Origin: Candidatus Methylomirabilis sp.
GTDB taxonomy: Bacteria > DYJV01
Direction: 5' to 3'
Assembly: GCA_020722945.1 (NCBI GenBank)
Contig: DYJV01000022.1
Span: forward strand, 1 to 36,135
DNA length: 36,135 nucleotides
Shown piece after piece: positions 25,089-36,135 of this stretch (position 1 is the stretch's first letter; every line of letters begins with the position of its first letter). The notes below the pieces were generated by a model. That model was given only the letters and a program-made list of their open reading frames with translations. It ran no database searches and was not told the DNA's origin. Position numbers and translations under genes: made by a program.

Positions 25089-25742
25089 TTACACCTTCTC
25101 AATAATAATAGAATCTGCTTCACTTTTTCTAAGTGATAAATGGGAATTTTTGAGTAAAAAATCTATAGGATCACCCAAAGGAGCAACTTTTTCAACAGTA
25201 ATAATCTCCCCCGGAACTATCCCCATACTTAGAAATCTCTGTTTCATGGAACTATTAGCAGTTATCTCCTTTATTACTCCTCTCTCCTCTTTTAACAAAT
25301 TTGATAATTTCATTTTTTTTCCCCCTTTATTTTTAAATTCATTCCACTTTTCATAACAACCTTCACACTCAGTCTCTATAAAATTTATAAAAGCAAAAAG
25401 TTTTTCAAAAGTTGAGTTACTGATATAGTGCTCAATATTACACGCATCAATTTTGCTCACTTCATCTTCAACTCCAAGGACATTTGTAAAAAAATTATGA
25501 AGCATTTTATGTTTGTTGTATATTTTTTGAGCAATTTCAGCTCCTTGGGGAGTCATATCTATATATCCATACCTTTCATATTCAATAAGATTTTTTTGAG
25601 CGAGAGTTTTTAATGCATTGTTAACCGAGGAGACCTTATAACCGAGTAATTTCATTATATCTTTAACTCTGACAACCTTCTTTTCTAAACTTATTATCCA
25701 TATAGCTTCAAGATAATCTTCTATACTGTGAGTTAATTCCAT
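25089..25742 (-). CDS. DtxR-type metal regulator fused to an FeoA domain
   Basis: 217 residues from the ATG at 25742, which has GGAGG 5 bases upstream; the longer frame from 25772 is rejected. Residues 1-63 are a winged helix (SIEDYLEAIWII...), and 64-140 are the dimerisation domain. Metal ligands Asp9, Glu12, His78, Cys101, Glu104 and His105 follow the DtxR/IdeR pattern (Cys rather than the Glu of MntR), favouring iron sensing. A CEGC pair lies at 126-129. From Met144 the sequence is a complete FeoA domain (MKLSNLLKEERG...). An A8 tract precedes Met144 (see findings). It heads the feo operon and probably represses it when iron is plentiful. Confidence 0.9.
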   Translation of the reverse strand: MELTHSIEDYLEAIWIISLEKKVVRVKDIMKLLGYKVSSVNNALKTLAQKNLIEYERYGYIDMTPQGAEIAQKIYNKHKMLHNFFTNVLGVEDEVSKIDACNIEHYISNSTFEKLFAFINFIETECEGCYEKWNEFKNKGGKKMKLSNLLKEERGVIKEITANSSMKQRFLSMGIVPGEIITVEKVAPLGDPIDFLLKNSHLSLRKSEADSIIIEKV

Positions 25743-25762
25743 TATAGCCTCCAAAAGAAAAG

Positions 25763-25798
25763 ATAGTCTCAACTATAATATGAGAAATTTTTTGTCAA
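25763..25798 (-). promoter_or_regulatory. feo operon promoter with a small inverted repeat
   Basis: On the minus strand TTGACA (25798-25793) is followed after 15 bases by TATAGT (25777-25772). An inverted repeat ATAGT-ctca-ACTAT (25763-25776) overlaps the -10 and the expected start of transcription, a suitable operator position for the DtxR-type product. It is not a clear copy of known DtxR or MntR boxes, and the 15-base spacer is short. Confidence 0.5.
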
Positions 25799-25872
25799 GA
25801 AAAATTTTAAAAATTTTATCATTTATACTTTAATATCTCTGTTTTACCACCTGTGAGAAGTAATTAATTTGT

Positions 25873-25901
25873 TTGACATAAAAACCCTTAGATGGTAAAT
25901 A
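25873..25901 (+). promoter_or_regulatory. Promoter for the DHH-alr transcript
   Basis: TTGACA (25873-25878) and TAAATA (25896-25901) are 17 bases apart. The promoter overlaps an in-frame ATG at 25892, which therefore would not be in the transcript, supporting the downstream TTG start of the DHH gene. Confidence 0.55.
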
Positions 25902-25927
25902 AAATTAAAAATTTCAAGGAGATTTAT

Positions 25928-26941
25928 TTGCTTTCCAAACTTTTATCCACAATTAACAACCGAAAAGATTGGGTTCTTTTGACACACAACAATCCTGACC
26001 CTGATACAATAGCAGGAGCTTTTGCATTCTCCAATCTTCTCCACCAGCTTGGGAAACGTTCCAAAATTTACTACTCTGGAGTGATAGGTCGTGCAGAAAA
26101 CAAAGAGATGATAAAACTTCTCAAGATCAAGCTCAATCATATATCAAATATAACATTAACCAACAGGATGAACATAGCACTCTTTGATTCTCAGCCACTC
26201 AATGGCAATCAGCCAATACCTCACTCAATTATACCAAAGATTGTAATTGACCACCATCCATTCAAAAAATCAACCACCAAATCACAATTTTACGATGTAA
26301 AAGATAATGTAGGGAGCACTTCCACCATCATAGCAGGCTATTTTAACGAACTCAAATTAGAAATGAAACAAGATATTGCAACAGCCCTCTACTATGGGCT
26401 CAAAACTGACACTAACAACTTCACAAGAGATTGTAGTAGTAAAGATATCGAAATTTTTAGATTCCTAAACGAAAACACATCTTTTAAGATAATTGGCAAG
26501 ATAGAAAATCCTTTATTATCAAAAGAGTATTACAAAACAATGTCAATAGCTCTCCAAAATATCAAAATATTGGGGAAAGCTGCTTTTTCAGACCTACTAA
26601 AAGTCCCATACCCTGATCTATCCGCAGAGATAGGGGATTTTTTTATAAAGAGAAAAGGGATTAATTGGGTATTAGTCTTCTCATACTACTGTGACAATCT
26701 ATACTTCTCTATCCGAACCAAAAGCAGACAAAAGATAGCAGGAGATCTCGCAGTTTATCTTGTAAAAAATCTTGGCAGCGGTGGTGGACACGATCACTCT
26801 GCAGGTGGTATGATAAATGTAAAAAATTTTGATTCTTACATAGCAACAAAAGATATATTGATTAATAGATTCATAAACAAACTCAACTTAAACAAGGCTG
26901 GCACTGGTGATTTATTCACGTCCGACAAAGATAAAAATTAA
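25928..26941 (+). CDS. DHH/DHHA1 phosphoesterase (nanoRNase/pAp phosphatase-like)
   Basis: About 337 residues. The DHH domain shows LLTHNNPDPDTIAGAFAF and VIDHHPFKK, both metal-binding motifs, and the C-terminal DHHA1 domain ends in GGGHDHSAGG. This is the NrnA/Orn-like group that degrades very short RNAs or 3',5'-bisphosphate nucleotides; the exact substrate is not decided by sequence. The TTG at 25928 is chosen: AAGGAG (25916-25921) is 6 bases before it, while the ATG at 25892 sits inside the predicted promoter and lacks a Shine-Dalgarno sequence. Its 3' end overlaps alr by 35 bases. Confidence 0.88.
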   Translation: MLSKLLSTINNRKDWVLLTHNNPDPDTIAGAFAFSNLLHQLGKRSKIYYSGVIGRAENKEMIKLLKIKLNHISNITLTNRMNIALFDSQPLNGNQPIPHSIIPKIVIDHHPFKKSTTKSQFYDVKDNVGSTSTIIAGYFNELKLEMKQDIATALYYGLKTDTNNFTRDCSSKDIEIFRFLNENTSFKIIGKIENPLLSKEYYKTMSIALQNIKILGKAAFSDLLKVPYPDLSAEIGDFFIKRKGINWVLVFSYYCDNLYFSIRTKSRQKIAGDLAVYLVKNLGSGGGHDHSAGGMINVKNFDSYIATKDILINRFINKLNLNKAGTGDLFTSDKDKN

Positions 26942-28019
26942 ATTAAACAATCTTCTCCACAATCTCTCCATAATCAAAAAACTTACTCCAAAAAGTCAGA
27001 TTATGGCAGTAGTCAAATCAAATGCTTATGGACATGGCAGCATTAAAGTTGCATCAACTCTTAATATGAATGGTGTCAATTTCTTTGCTGTTGCTTGTGC
27101 TTATGAAGCTGAAAAATTATTTAAAAGTGGATTGAACGCCGAAATACTCTCACTTGGCAAAATTTATAGAGAAGATATAGAGTTAGCACAACACTACCGT
27201 TATACACTCACTATAAGTTCTATTGATGATATTACAAATATCCAATCTGGAGATAGCAGAGTATCAGTTCATCTAAAAGTTGACACAGGTATGGGTAGAT
27301 GCGGTGTCTGGGAAAAAAATTTAAAAGAGATAATCCATCTAATCAAAAACAGCAGCAAAATCAACCTAAAAGGTGTGATAACTCATTTTCCTGCTGCTGA
27401 TACTGATATAGACTTTACTAATAAGCAGATCGAAAATTTCAAATTTATAAAAAAGTTATTTTATGATAACGATTACAAAAATTTACTTTTTCACTGTGCA
27501 AATAGTGATGCAATCATTAATTTTGATAACTCTATATTTGATTTTGTGAGACCGGGTCTTATGCTTTATGGTGCATATGGAGATATTGCAAAGAAAAGGG
27601 ATCTGGGCTTGAAGCCTGTCATGGAATTTGTTTCAAAAATTGTGGACATTAAAAGTTTCAACAAAGGTGACTCTATTGGCTACGGGAGAAGCTATATTGT
27701 TACCAAAGATTATCAAAAATTTGGGTTAATCCCAGTAGGCTATGCAGATGGCTTTAGTAGGTTTTTTTCAAATAAAGGGGTTGTCCTCACAAATGGGAAA
27801 ATATCCAAGATTGCAGGGAGAGTGAGTATGGACTGGTCAATGATAGAACTTGAGGGTGATAATTCAAAAGTAGGAGATGATGTAATACTCTTCGGTGATG
27901 ACAACAACATAATGGACGTAGATCTTATTGCCAAAACAATCGGGACAATTTCTTACGAAATTTTATGCAATGTTGGTCAAAATTACAGAAAAGAGATTGT
28001 GTATCTAAATTCTGACTAA
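26907..28019 (+). CDS. alr: Alanine racemase
   Basis: Alanine racemase makes D-alanine for peptidoglycan with pyridoxal phosphate. The 370-residue protein has the PLP lysine in IMAVVKSNAYGHGS, GMGRCGV, the RPGLMLYGAYG strand, the catalytic Tyr in SIGYGRSY, IPVGYADGF, and GRVSMDWSMIEL. It starts with GTG and overlaps the end of the DHH gene by 35 bases, so initiation inside that gene is required. Length is normal. Confidence 0.95.
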   Translation: MIYSRPTKIKIKLNNLLHNLSIIKKLTPKSQIMAVVKSNAYGHGSIKVASTLNMNGVNFFAVACAYEAEKLFKSGLNAEILSLGKIYREDIELAQHYRYTLTISSIDDITNIQSGDSRVSVHLKVDTGMGRCGVWEKNLKEIIHLIKNSSKINLKGVITHFPAADTDIDFTNKQIENFKFIKKLFYDNDYKNLLFHCANSDAIINFDNSIFDFVRPGLMLYGAYGDIAKKRDLGLKPVMEFVSKIVDIKSFNKGDSIGYGRSYIVTKDYQKFGLIPVGYADGFSRFFSNKGVVLTNGKISKIAGRVSMDWSMIELEGDNSKVGDDVILFGDDNNIMDVDLIAKTIGTISYEILCNVGQNYRKEIVYLNSD

Positions 28020-28179
28020 TCAAACCATCAAGAAAAATTATAAAAAAATCTAACCTACCTACAGTTTTTGTATGCTATAGGCATTAAAGGATAAAGTTGA
28101 AAAAATATAAAAATTCTCTCAGATAAAAACCAAAATAGTGGTTAGTAGAAATGACCAGCAATACAAAATATTTCAAATA

Positions 28180-28206
28180 TTGCTTTTATTCAACTTTTGA
28201 TATAAT
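28180..28206 (+). promoter_or_regulatory. Extended -10 promoter for the aminotransferase-ligA transcript
   Basis: A consensus TATAAT (28201-28206) is preceded by TGA, making an extended -10. A weak -35, TTGCTT (28180-28185), is 15 bases upstream. It lies 42 bases before the aminotransferase start, after a 228-base spacer. Confidence 0.55.
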
Positions 28207-28247
28207 CACAATTGAACTTTATAATAATTTTAATTAAGGAGTGAAAC

Positions 28248-31470
<3,223 letters not shown>

Positions 31471-31565
31471 CAACTATCAACATCATAAATTCAATTTGTT
31501 TTTTAACTTTATATCTAAAATTTAATTTCTCATTTTTATAATTGAGATAAATAAAGGGGATTAAT

Positions 31566-32747
31566 ATGTTTTCTGAATACCTTACTATTCCAGCAGAGGA
31601 ATTAAACCTCAGAATCAAAAACCTCCAAATAAAATTAGAGCAAAAAGGAATAGATTACGCTATTATTTTACAAAATACAGATATAATCTATTTTACAGGG
31701 ATACTTCTTCAAGGGATAGTAGTTATCCCATCAAATAAAGAAGCAACTTTTTTAGTCAGGAAAAATATTCAACTTGCAAAAGCTACCTCAAAACTTAAAA
31801 ATATAACTCTTATAAAATCTATCAAAGATATCGCAGACTTTGTCAAAAGCAATTCAGTGATAGGTTTTGAGCTTGATGTTGTCCCATACAGTAACATTGA
31901 ATATTATAAAAATCTTCTATCTCCAACCTCAATCATTGATATATCAGAGGATATCAAAAACATAAGATCGATTAAATCAAACATTGAGATTGATTACATA
32001 AAAAGAGCATCTTCACAACTTTACACCCTCTTTGATAATCTCAAAAATTATATCCAGCCGGGACTAAAAGAGGTAGATATCTTTATAAAAGCAGAAGAGA
32101 TACTCCAAAAAAATGGACATCAGGGCTTTATGAGGATGCGAGGTTTCAACCAAGAGATGTTTTTTGGTCATATAATATCAGGGAAAGAGAGCCTCCAAAA
32201 TACTTATCTTGATGCACCTACATCAGGGAAAGGGCTCTACCCTTCATTCCCACAGGGAAGCTCAACCAGAGTATTACAAAATAATGATATTTTGAGCGTT
32301 GACCTTGTTGGATGTTTCAATGGATACCACTCTGATGAGACAAGACCATTTTCTCTTGGAAAAATTGATAAAGATTTTGAAAAAGGTTTCAAATGTATGC
32401 TCCAAATTCACAATGAAGTTGTCAATTTTATCAAACCGGGAATATTGCCAGAAGAAGCTTACTTTAAAGCTCTTGACACTGCAAAGAAATTGGGTGTTGA
32501 AGATTCCTTTATGGGTAGTCAACATAAGGTAAAATTCATAGGTCATGGGATAGGTCTTGAAGTTGACGAACCACCATTCTTGGCAGCAGGATTCAAAAAA
32601 CCTTTTGCAGAATCGATGGTTTTTGCAGTAGAGCCAAAGATATTTATTCAAAATAAAGGTGTTATTGGAATAGAGAATACCTTTATAGTAACTAAAAATG
32701 GATGTGAAAAACTCACCTTATCACCTGATGAAATCATTGCTGTTTAA
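31566..32747 (+). CDS. M24 family Xaa-Pro peptidase, second copy
   Basis: A 393-residue relative of the enzyme at 10880, with only the fold and ligands clearly shared. The N-terminal creatinase-like domain is followed by the metallopeptidase domain with all five ligands: two Asp in LSVDLVGCFNGYHSDETR, His in KFIGHGIGLEVDEPP, Glu in MVFAVEPKIF and Glu in GVIGIENTFIV. The QGFMRMRGFNQEMFFGH insert is characteristic of a subgroup with unknown preferred peptide. AAGGGG precedes the ATG, and a TATAAT at 31537-31542 may belong to its promoter. Confidence 0.9.
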   Translation: MFSEYLTIPAEELNLRIKNLQIKLEQKGIDYAIILQNTDIIYFTGILLQGIVVIPSNKEATFLVRKNIQLAKATSKLKNITLIKSIKDIADFVKSNSVIGFELDVVPYSNIEYYKNLLSPTSIIDISEDIKNIRSIKSNIEIDYIKRASSQLYTLFDNLKNYIQPGLKEVDIFIKAEEILQKNGHQGFMRMRGFNQEMFFGHIISGKESLQNTYLDAPTSGKGLYPSFPQGSSTRVLQNNDILSVDLVGCFNGYHSDETRPFSLGKIDKDFEKGFKCMLQIHNEVVNFIKPGILPEEAYFKALDTAKKLGVEDSFMGSQHKVKFIGHGIGLEVDEPPFLAAGFKKPFAESMVFAVEPKIFIQNKGVIGIENTFIVTKNGCEKLTLSPDEIIAV

Positions 32748-32819
32748 TTTTTTGAAGGATAATTAGCTGCTGCAATAATTTTTTAGAATTATCAAATTTA
32801 GATACAAAAGGAGAATATT

Positions 32820-33521
32820 ATGAAAATTTTAGGAATTTCAGGGAGTCCAAGAAAGAAAAAAATTTCAAATGTTTACAAACTTGTCAAGATAGTCCTCGAA
32901 TCAACAGGTATTGATTACGAGCTTGTCTCTCTCAGAGGTAAAGATATCAGTGGCTGTATGGCTTGTCTTGCCTGTGCCTCAAATAATATCTGCAAACTAA
33001 ATGACGATATGAAAGATTTGAGAAGTAAGATAGTCGAAGCTGATGCTTATGTTATAGGTGCACCAAATTACTATTCAGGGATTAACTCAATTACGCACTC
33101 ATTCCTTGAAAGATGGTATCAATTTAGGCACAACGAAGGGCAGTTTCTCTGGGGGAAGCTCGCTGTTGCAGTTGGAGTAGGTGGGACGAGTGGTAGTGCA
33201 GTTACCGATCAGATCAAAAAATTCCTCTACTATAATTTTATAGAACCTGTAGCAGAAGTTACAGGTATTGGACCAGCTTCATGCTATTCGTGCGGATATG
33301 GGGAGAGTTGTAAAGTAGGGATACCTTACTTTATACATGGTGAAGGTGTTAAAATAACAGACGATATCATCCCCGATATCAGTAAACAACCAGATGTTAT
33401 TGAAAATGCCAAAAAAGCAGGTGAGCTTCTCGGAAATAGATTAAAAAACAACTGGGACAGAAAAGAGGTTACATTAAAGATGCAACAGAAGATGATGCAG
33501 CTTTTTAAAGAGGGGAGTTAA
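32820..33521 (+). CDS. Iron-sulfur flavoprotein-like FMN reductase
   Basis: The 233-residue protein has the flavodoxin-like N-terminus MKILGISGSPRKKKIS with the FMN phosphate loop. Cys at 46, 49, 52 and 58 follow in GCMACLACASNNIC, the compact CX2CX2CX5C [4Fe-4S] motif of Isf-type proteins, then GAPNYYSGINSI. A second Cys group (SCYSCGYGESC, about 156-166) is unusual and could bind another metal. Isf proteins are electron carriers in anaerobes. It starts with AGGAG upstream and is followed at once by the QueG-like gene, suggesting an electron transfer pair. Confidence 0.85.
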   Translation: MKILGISGSPRKKKISNVYKLVKIVLESTGIDYELVSLRGKDISGCMACLACASNNICKLNDDMKDLRSKIVEADAYVIGAPNYYSGINSITHSFLERWYQFRHNEGQFLWGKLAVAVGVGGTSGSAVTDQIKKFLYYNFIEPVAEVTGIGPASCYSCGYGESCKVGIPYFIHGEGVKITDDIIPDISKQPDVIENAKKAGELLGNRLKNNWDRKEVTLKMQQKMMQLFKEGS

Positions 33522-33522
33522 G

Positions 33523-34239
33523 ATGCCTAAAGATTTAAAAAAATCTCTGAAAGAGAGTGCTTTTAATTTGGGGATAGATGTTTTTGGTGTTGCTGATCTT
33601 AATAATTTTGACTTTACTAACTCTCCAACAGCACCAAATGACCTTACCTCAAACTTTACACGAGGAGTATCTGTGGCTATGGCTCTTCCAAAAGGGATAT
33701 TCAAGAAAATAAAGGATAAACCTACCCCAGAGTATGCAAAATATTATACGATTGTCAATGAACAGCTTGACTTAATCACACTCAAACTCGCAAAACATAT
33801 AGAGAGATATGGATACACTGCTCTACCTATCCCAGCATCTCAGAAAATTGTAGTTGAAGGGTTATTTGGTTCTGCTATCACACACAAAGCAGTTGCACGG
33901 CTTGCAGGAGTGGGATGGCAAGGTAAGAGTCTTCTGATAATCTCACCTGAATTTGGACCAAGAATACGAATTGCAACAATCCTTACAGATGCACCACTTG
34001 AAGCAGACACACCTATCGAATTTCAATGCGGCAAATGTCAAAAGTGTAAAAAAGCATGTCCATCAGATGCAATAAAGGGTGTTCCACCAGCAGAGAGTTT
34101 TTATAAAAATAGGGAGGAAGCACTCTATTTTGACAGATGCTTCAATAAACTCGTCAATGAATTTTCAAATTTACCATCAGTTTCTCAGAGTATCTGTGGA
34201 TTTTGCATTAAAGCATGTCCGTATTCAGGAATAAAATAG
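33523..34239 (+). CDS. QueG-like 4Fe-4S double-cluster protein
   Basis: The 238-residue protein has a ferredoxin part with Cys 169, 172, 175 and 179 and Cys 206, 225, 228 and 232, the two-cluster pattern of epoxyqueuosine reductase and reductive dehalogenase relatives. An upstream region around residues 120-145 (HKAVARLAGVGWQGKSLLIIS) is shared by that family, including the corrin-interacting part of QueG. It is much shorter than typical QueG (about 300-380 residues) and may lack domains, so the epoxyqueuosine activity is doubtful. It follows the iron-sulfur flavoprotein with almost no gap. Confidence 0.75.
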   Translation: MPKDLKKSLKESAFNLGIDVFGVADLNNFDFTNSPTAPNDLTSNFTRGVSVAMALPKGIFKKIKDKPTPEYAKYYTIVNEQLDLITLKLAKHIERYGYTALPIPASQKIVVEGLFGSAITHKAVARLAGVGWQGKSLLIISPEFGPRIRIATILTDAPLEADTPIEFQCGKCQKCKKACPSDAIKGVPPAESFYKNREEALYFDRCFNKLVNEFSNLPSVSQSICGFCIKACPYSGIK

Positions 34240-34240
34240 T

Positions 34241-35473
34241 ATGCTACATAACAAATGGTTTATATTTAGCATAGTTATCACTCTATACTTTTTATCCTAC
34301 TTTTACAGAGTATCAACTGCAATAATATCACCCGATCTTATGAGAGAATTCAATATCGGGGCAGAGAAACTTGGTCTTCTGAGTAGTATCTACTTTTATA
34401 CCTTTGCTCTTGCACAATTCCCATTAGGACCACTACTTGACAGAGTTGGACCAAGAAAGGTTATAACTTCACTCGGTCTGATTGCAGCCGTAGGAGCACT
34501 GATATTTGCTATTGGGAGCAGTTATAATTACTCTATAATTGGCAGGGGCTTGATAGGTCTTGGTGTATCAGTGGCATATATGGGGACACTCAAAATAGTC
34601 GCAAATTGGTATAGAGCTGATGAATTTGGGATGATGTCTGCAACTGCTATGGCAATTGGGAATGTAGGAGCAATTGTAGCAACTACTCCACTTGCTTTGA
34701 CAGTTGCATTAATAGGTTGGAGGATGACATTTGTATCAATTGCTGTTTTTAACTTTATTGTAGTTTTTCTCATTTACAAATTTGTAAAAGATTCCCCCAA
34801 CGAGCATCACCATTTTAATAATCCGACAAAAAGTGATATATCTGTATTAGATAGTTACAAAATGATCCTGATAAATAAAAATTTCTGGCTGATATCAGTT
34901 TTAACATTCTTCTGGTTTGGTGCATTTATAGGTATTCAAGGATTATGGGGCGGACCATATCTTATGGATATATTCAATATGTCAAAGCCTGAAGCTGGGA
35001 AAATATTAAGTATGATAGCTTTCGGATTTATTGCAGGTGGTCCTACTCTTGGAAGGTTATCTGACAGAGTTTTAAAATCAAGAAAGAAACTTATCTTAAT
35101 AACCCTTACTATCTTTACATTTATAATAATAATATTTGCATATTCACCTGCCCCCCTTACAAAATCTACTCTTTATCTACTCTTTTTCCTTTTGGGGTTT
35201 TTTGGCAGCAGCGGCATTATTACTTATGCACACCTAAAAGAGCTCTTCCCTCTCTCTATTTCAGGGACAGCTATGACAAATCTTAATTTTTTTGCCATTA
35301 TAGGTGCTGCAATTGTTCAACATCTTATGGGTATAATAATTGAAAATTTCGAAAAACTCCCATCAGGGGCATACCCATTTTCAGCTTATAGGGGAGCATT
35401 TCTACTATGCATAGCAGGAATGATTATAAGCCTTGTTTTATACACCTTCTCTGACGAGAAGAAGAGTATATGA
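34241..35473 (+). CDS. MFS transporter
   Basis: The 410-residue protein has twelve predicted membrane helices and the MFS signature between helices 2 and 3, GPLLDRVGPRKVIT (the GxLaDrxGxRk motif). A second related site, GRLSDRVLKSRKK, lies after the central loop. Its sequence family is that of nitrate/sugar-phosphate-like or general MFS carriers; the substrate is not predictable. It starts one base after the QueG-like gene, and its TGA overlaps the ATG of the next gene (ATGA), so all are one operon. Confidence 0.9.
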   Translation: MLHNKWFIFSIVITLYFLSYFYRVSTAIISPDLMREFNIGAEKLGLLSSIYFYTFALAQFPLGPLLDRVGPRKVITSLGLIAAVGALIFAIGSSYNYSIIGRGLIGLGVSVAYMGTLKIVANWYRADEFGMMSATAMAIGNVGAIVATTPLALTVALIGWRMTFVSIAVFNFIVVFLIYKFVKDSPNEHHHFNNPTKSDISVLDSYKMILINKNFWLISVLTFFWFGAFIGIQGLWGGPYLMDIFNMSKPEAGKILSMIAFGFIAGGPTLGRLSDRVLKSRKKLILITLTIFTFIIIIFAYSPAPLTKSTLYLLFFLLGFFGSSGIITYAHLKELFPLSISGTAMTNLNFFAIIGAAIVQHLMGIIIENFEKLPSGAYPFSAYRGAFLLCIAGMIISLVLYTFSDEKKSI

Positions 35474-36135
35474 TCAACAAATTTGCAAACTATCTTGCTG
35501 ATTTAACTTTAAAACGAGCAAAGACAAAAAAGAGTGCTTGTATATATGAGGGGTTTGTAAGCCTTTTTGTAAATCTTTTTATCTTTCTAATAAAAATAGT
35601 TGCAGGATTGTTGATCCATAGTATAGCTCTGATAAGTGATGCGTTCCACTCTTTATCTGATTCACTCTCATCTATTGTAATAGTGATAGGCTCTTTCCTC
35701 TCATCCAAACCAGCCGACAAAGAGCACCCTTTCGGTCATGCACGCTCAGAAAATATTACAGCCCTGATAGTTTCAATAATGCTTTTTATAATAAGTTTCG
35801 AATTTATAAAAGATTCAATATTCAGACTTCTAAATCCTCAAAAAGTTGAATTTTCAATACCTGTGATTATTTTAATAGTTGCTACAATTTTAATCAAAGA
35901 TCTACTTGCAAAATACGCTTTTATATTGGCTGGGAAGGTTGGTTCAATAGCACTTGAGAGTGACGGCTTCCACCATAAATCTGATGTATATGCCACATCT
36001 TTAGTAATTGTTTCACTTATTGCTTCAAAATTTGAATTTTATCTAATTGATGCTATAATCGGGTTTATCATATCGTTATATATCGGGGTTATTGCCTTTC
36101 GCCTTGCTAAAAAATCTATAGATCCTATACTTGGG
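35470..36135 (+). CDS. Cation diffusion facilitator family transporter, 3' end outside window
   Basis: The frame opens at ATG 35470, overlapping the MFS stop by 4 bases, and runs open to the window end (222 codons). It carries the CDF metal site in helix 2, LISDAFHSLSDSLSSI, then HPFGHARSENI, and the second site in helix 5, SDGFHHKSDVYAT. These Asp and His residues bind Zn(II), Fe(II) or related ions for export driven by protons. The cytoplasmic C-terminal domain is missing because of the window edge. Its metal is not decided. Confidence 0.93.
   Translation, partial: MINKFANYLADLTLKRAKTKKSACIYEGFVSLFVNLFIFLIKIVAGLLIHSIALISDAFHSLSDSLSSIVIVIGSFLSSKPADKEHPFGHARSENITALIVSIMLFIISFEFIKDSIFRLLNPQKVEFSIPVIILIVATILIKDLLAKYAFILAGKVGSIALESDGFHHKSDVYATSLVIVSLIASKFEFYLIDAIIGFIISLYIGVIAFRLAKKSIDPILG

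Noticed and set aside
28128-28143. Hairpin AACCA/TGGTT after alr as a terminator
   Set aside because: The stem is only five base pairs and no T run follows; too weak to annotate.
32274-32651. Minus-strand 125-codon frame inside the second M24 peptidase gene
   Set aside because: Antisense to the catalytic region of a complete gene with all metal ligands; composition is that of a shadow frame.
31566-32747. Second M24 peptidase as a catalytically dead paralogue
   Set aside because: All five metal ligands (two Asp, one His, two Glu) can be read, so there is no sign of inactivation.

Overview
The window is strongly AT-rich bacterial chromosome. It encodes a FabK-dependent type II fatty acid pathway, an outer-membrane porin with an N-terminal coiled coil, an FeoAB ferrous iron system and many iron-sulfur proteins. 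This suggests a Gram-negative anaerobe or microaerophile; the gene mix and style recall Deferribacterota (Calditerrivibrio/Deferribacter-like), which is inference only. No rRNA, tRNA, CRISPR array or transposase was seen.

Layout. (1) 1-2300 is an accessory patch on the minus strand: the first codons of an unidentified gene, an AlbA-type ATP-binding protein, and a vapBC toxin-antitoxin pair whose toxin carries an in-frame amber codon. The vapBC unit lies between an 11-bp inverted sequence pair next to bulged imperfect hairpins, an arrangement resembling an integron gene cassette. (2) 2476-4623: HIT protein, metallo-beta-lactamase-fold protein, small HAD phosphatase and an FmdB-type zinc ribbon protein. 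(3) 4986-16798 is one long plus-strand housekeeping run: DUF177, rpmF, plsX, fabH, fabK, fabD, fabG, aroQ, an M24 peptidase, ribE, ribBA, a TPR protein, icd and an RlmI-like methyltransferase. The fatty acid genes convert malonyl-CoA and acyl carrier protein to acyl chains and acyl-phosphate, but acpP and fabF are missing from the cluster.

(4) 17148-20017, minus strand: a secreted CPCR-motif protein, a DUF2325 coiled-coil protein and a short HD-GYP protein. (5) 20138-25742, minus strand, is an iron acquisition locus. In transcription order it has a DtxR-type regulator fused to an FeoA domain, stand-alone FeoA, FeoB, a FeoB-associated Cys-rich membrane peptide, DUF2023, a 2[4Fe-4S] ferredoxin, a decayed second ferredoxin left by a tandem duplication, and an LbtU-like porin. 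(6) 25873 to the end, plus strand: DHH phosphoesterase, alr, aminotransferase, ligA, a second M24 peptidase, then an iron-sulfur flavoprotein, a QueG-like ferredoxin-domain protein, an MFS transporter and a cation diffusion facilitator cut by the window end.

Three genes too short for ordinary ORF calling were read by hand (FmdB-like at 4447, ferredoxin at 21870, Cys-rich peptide at 22495), plus the partial genes at both edges. Several starts were moved to codons with a better-placed Shine-Dalgarno sequence. All family assignments rest on motif recognition by eye; no database search was run.
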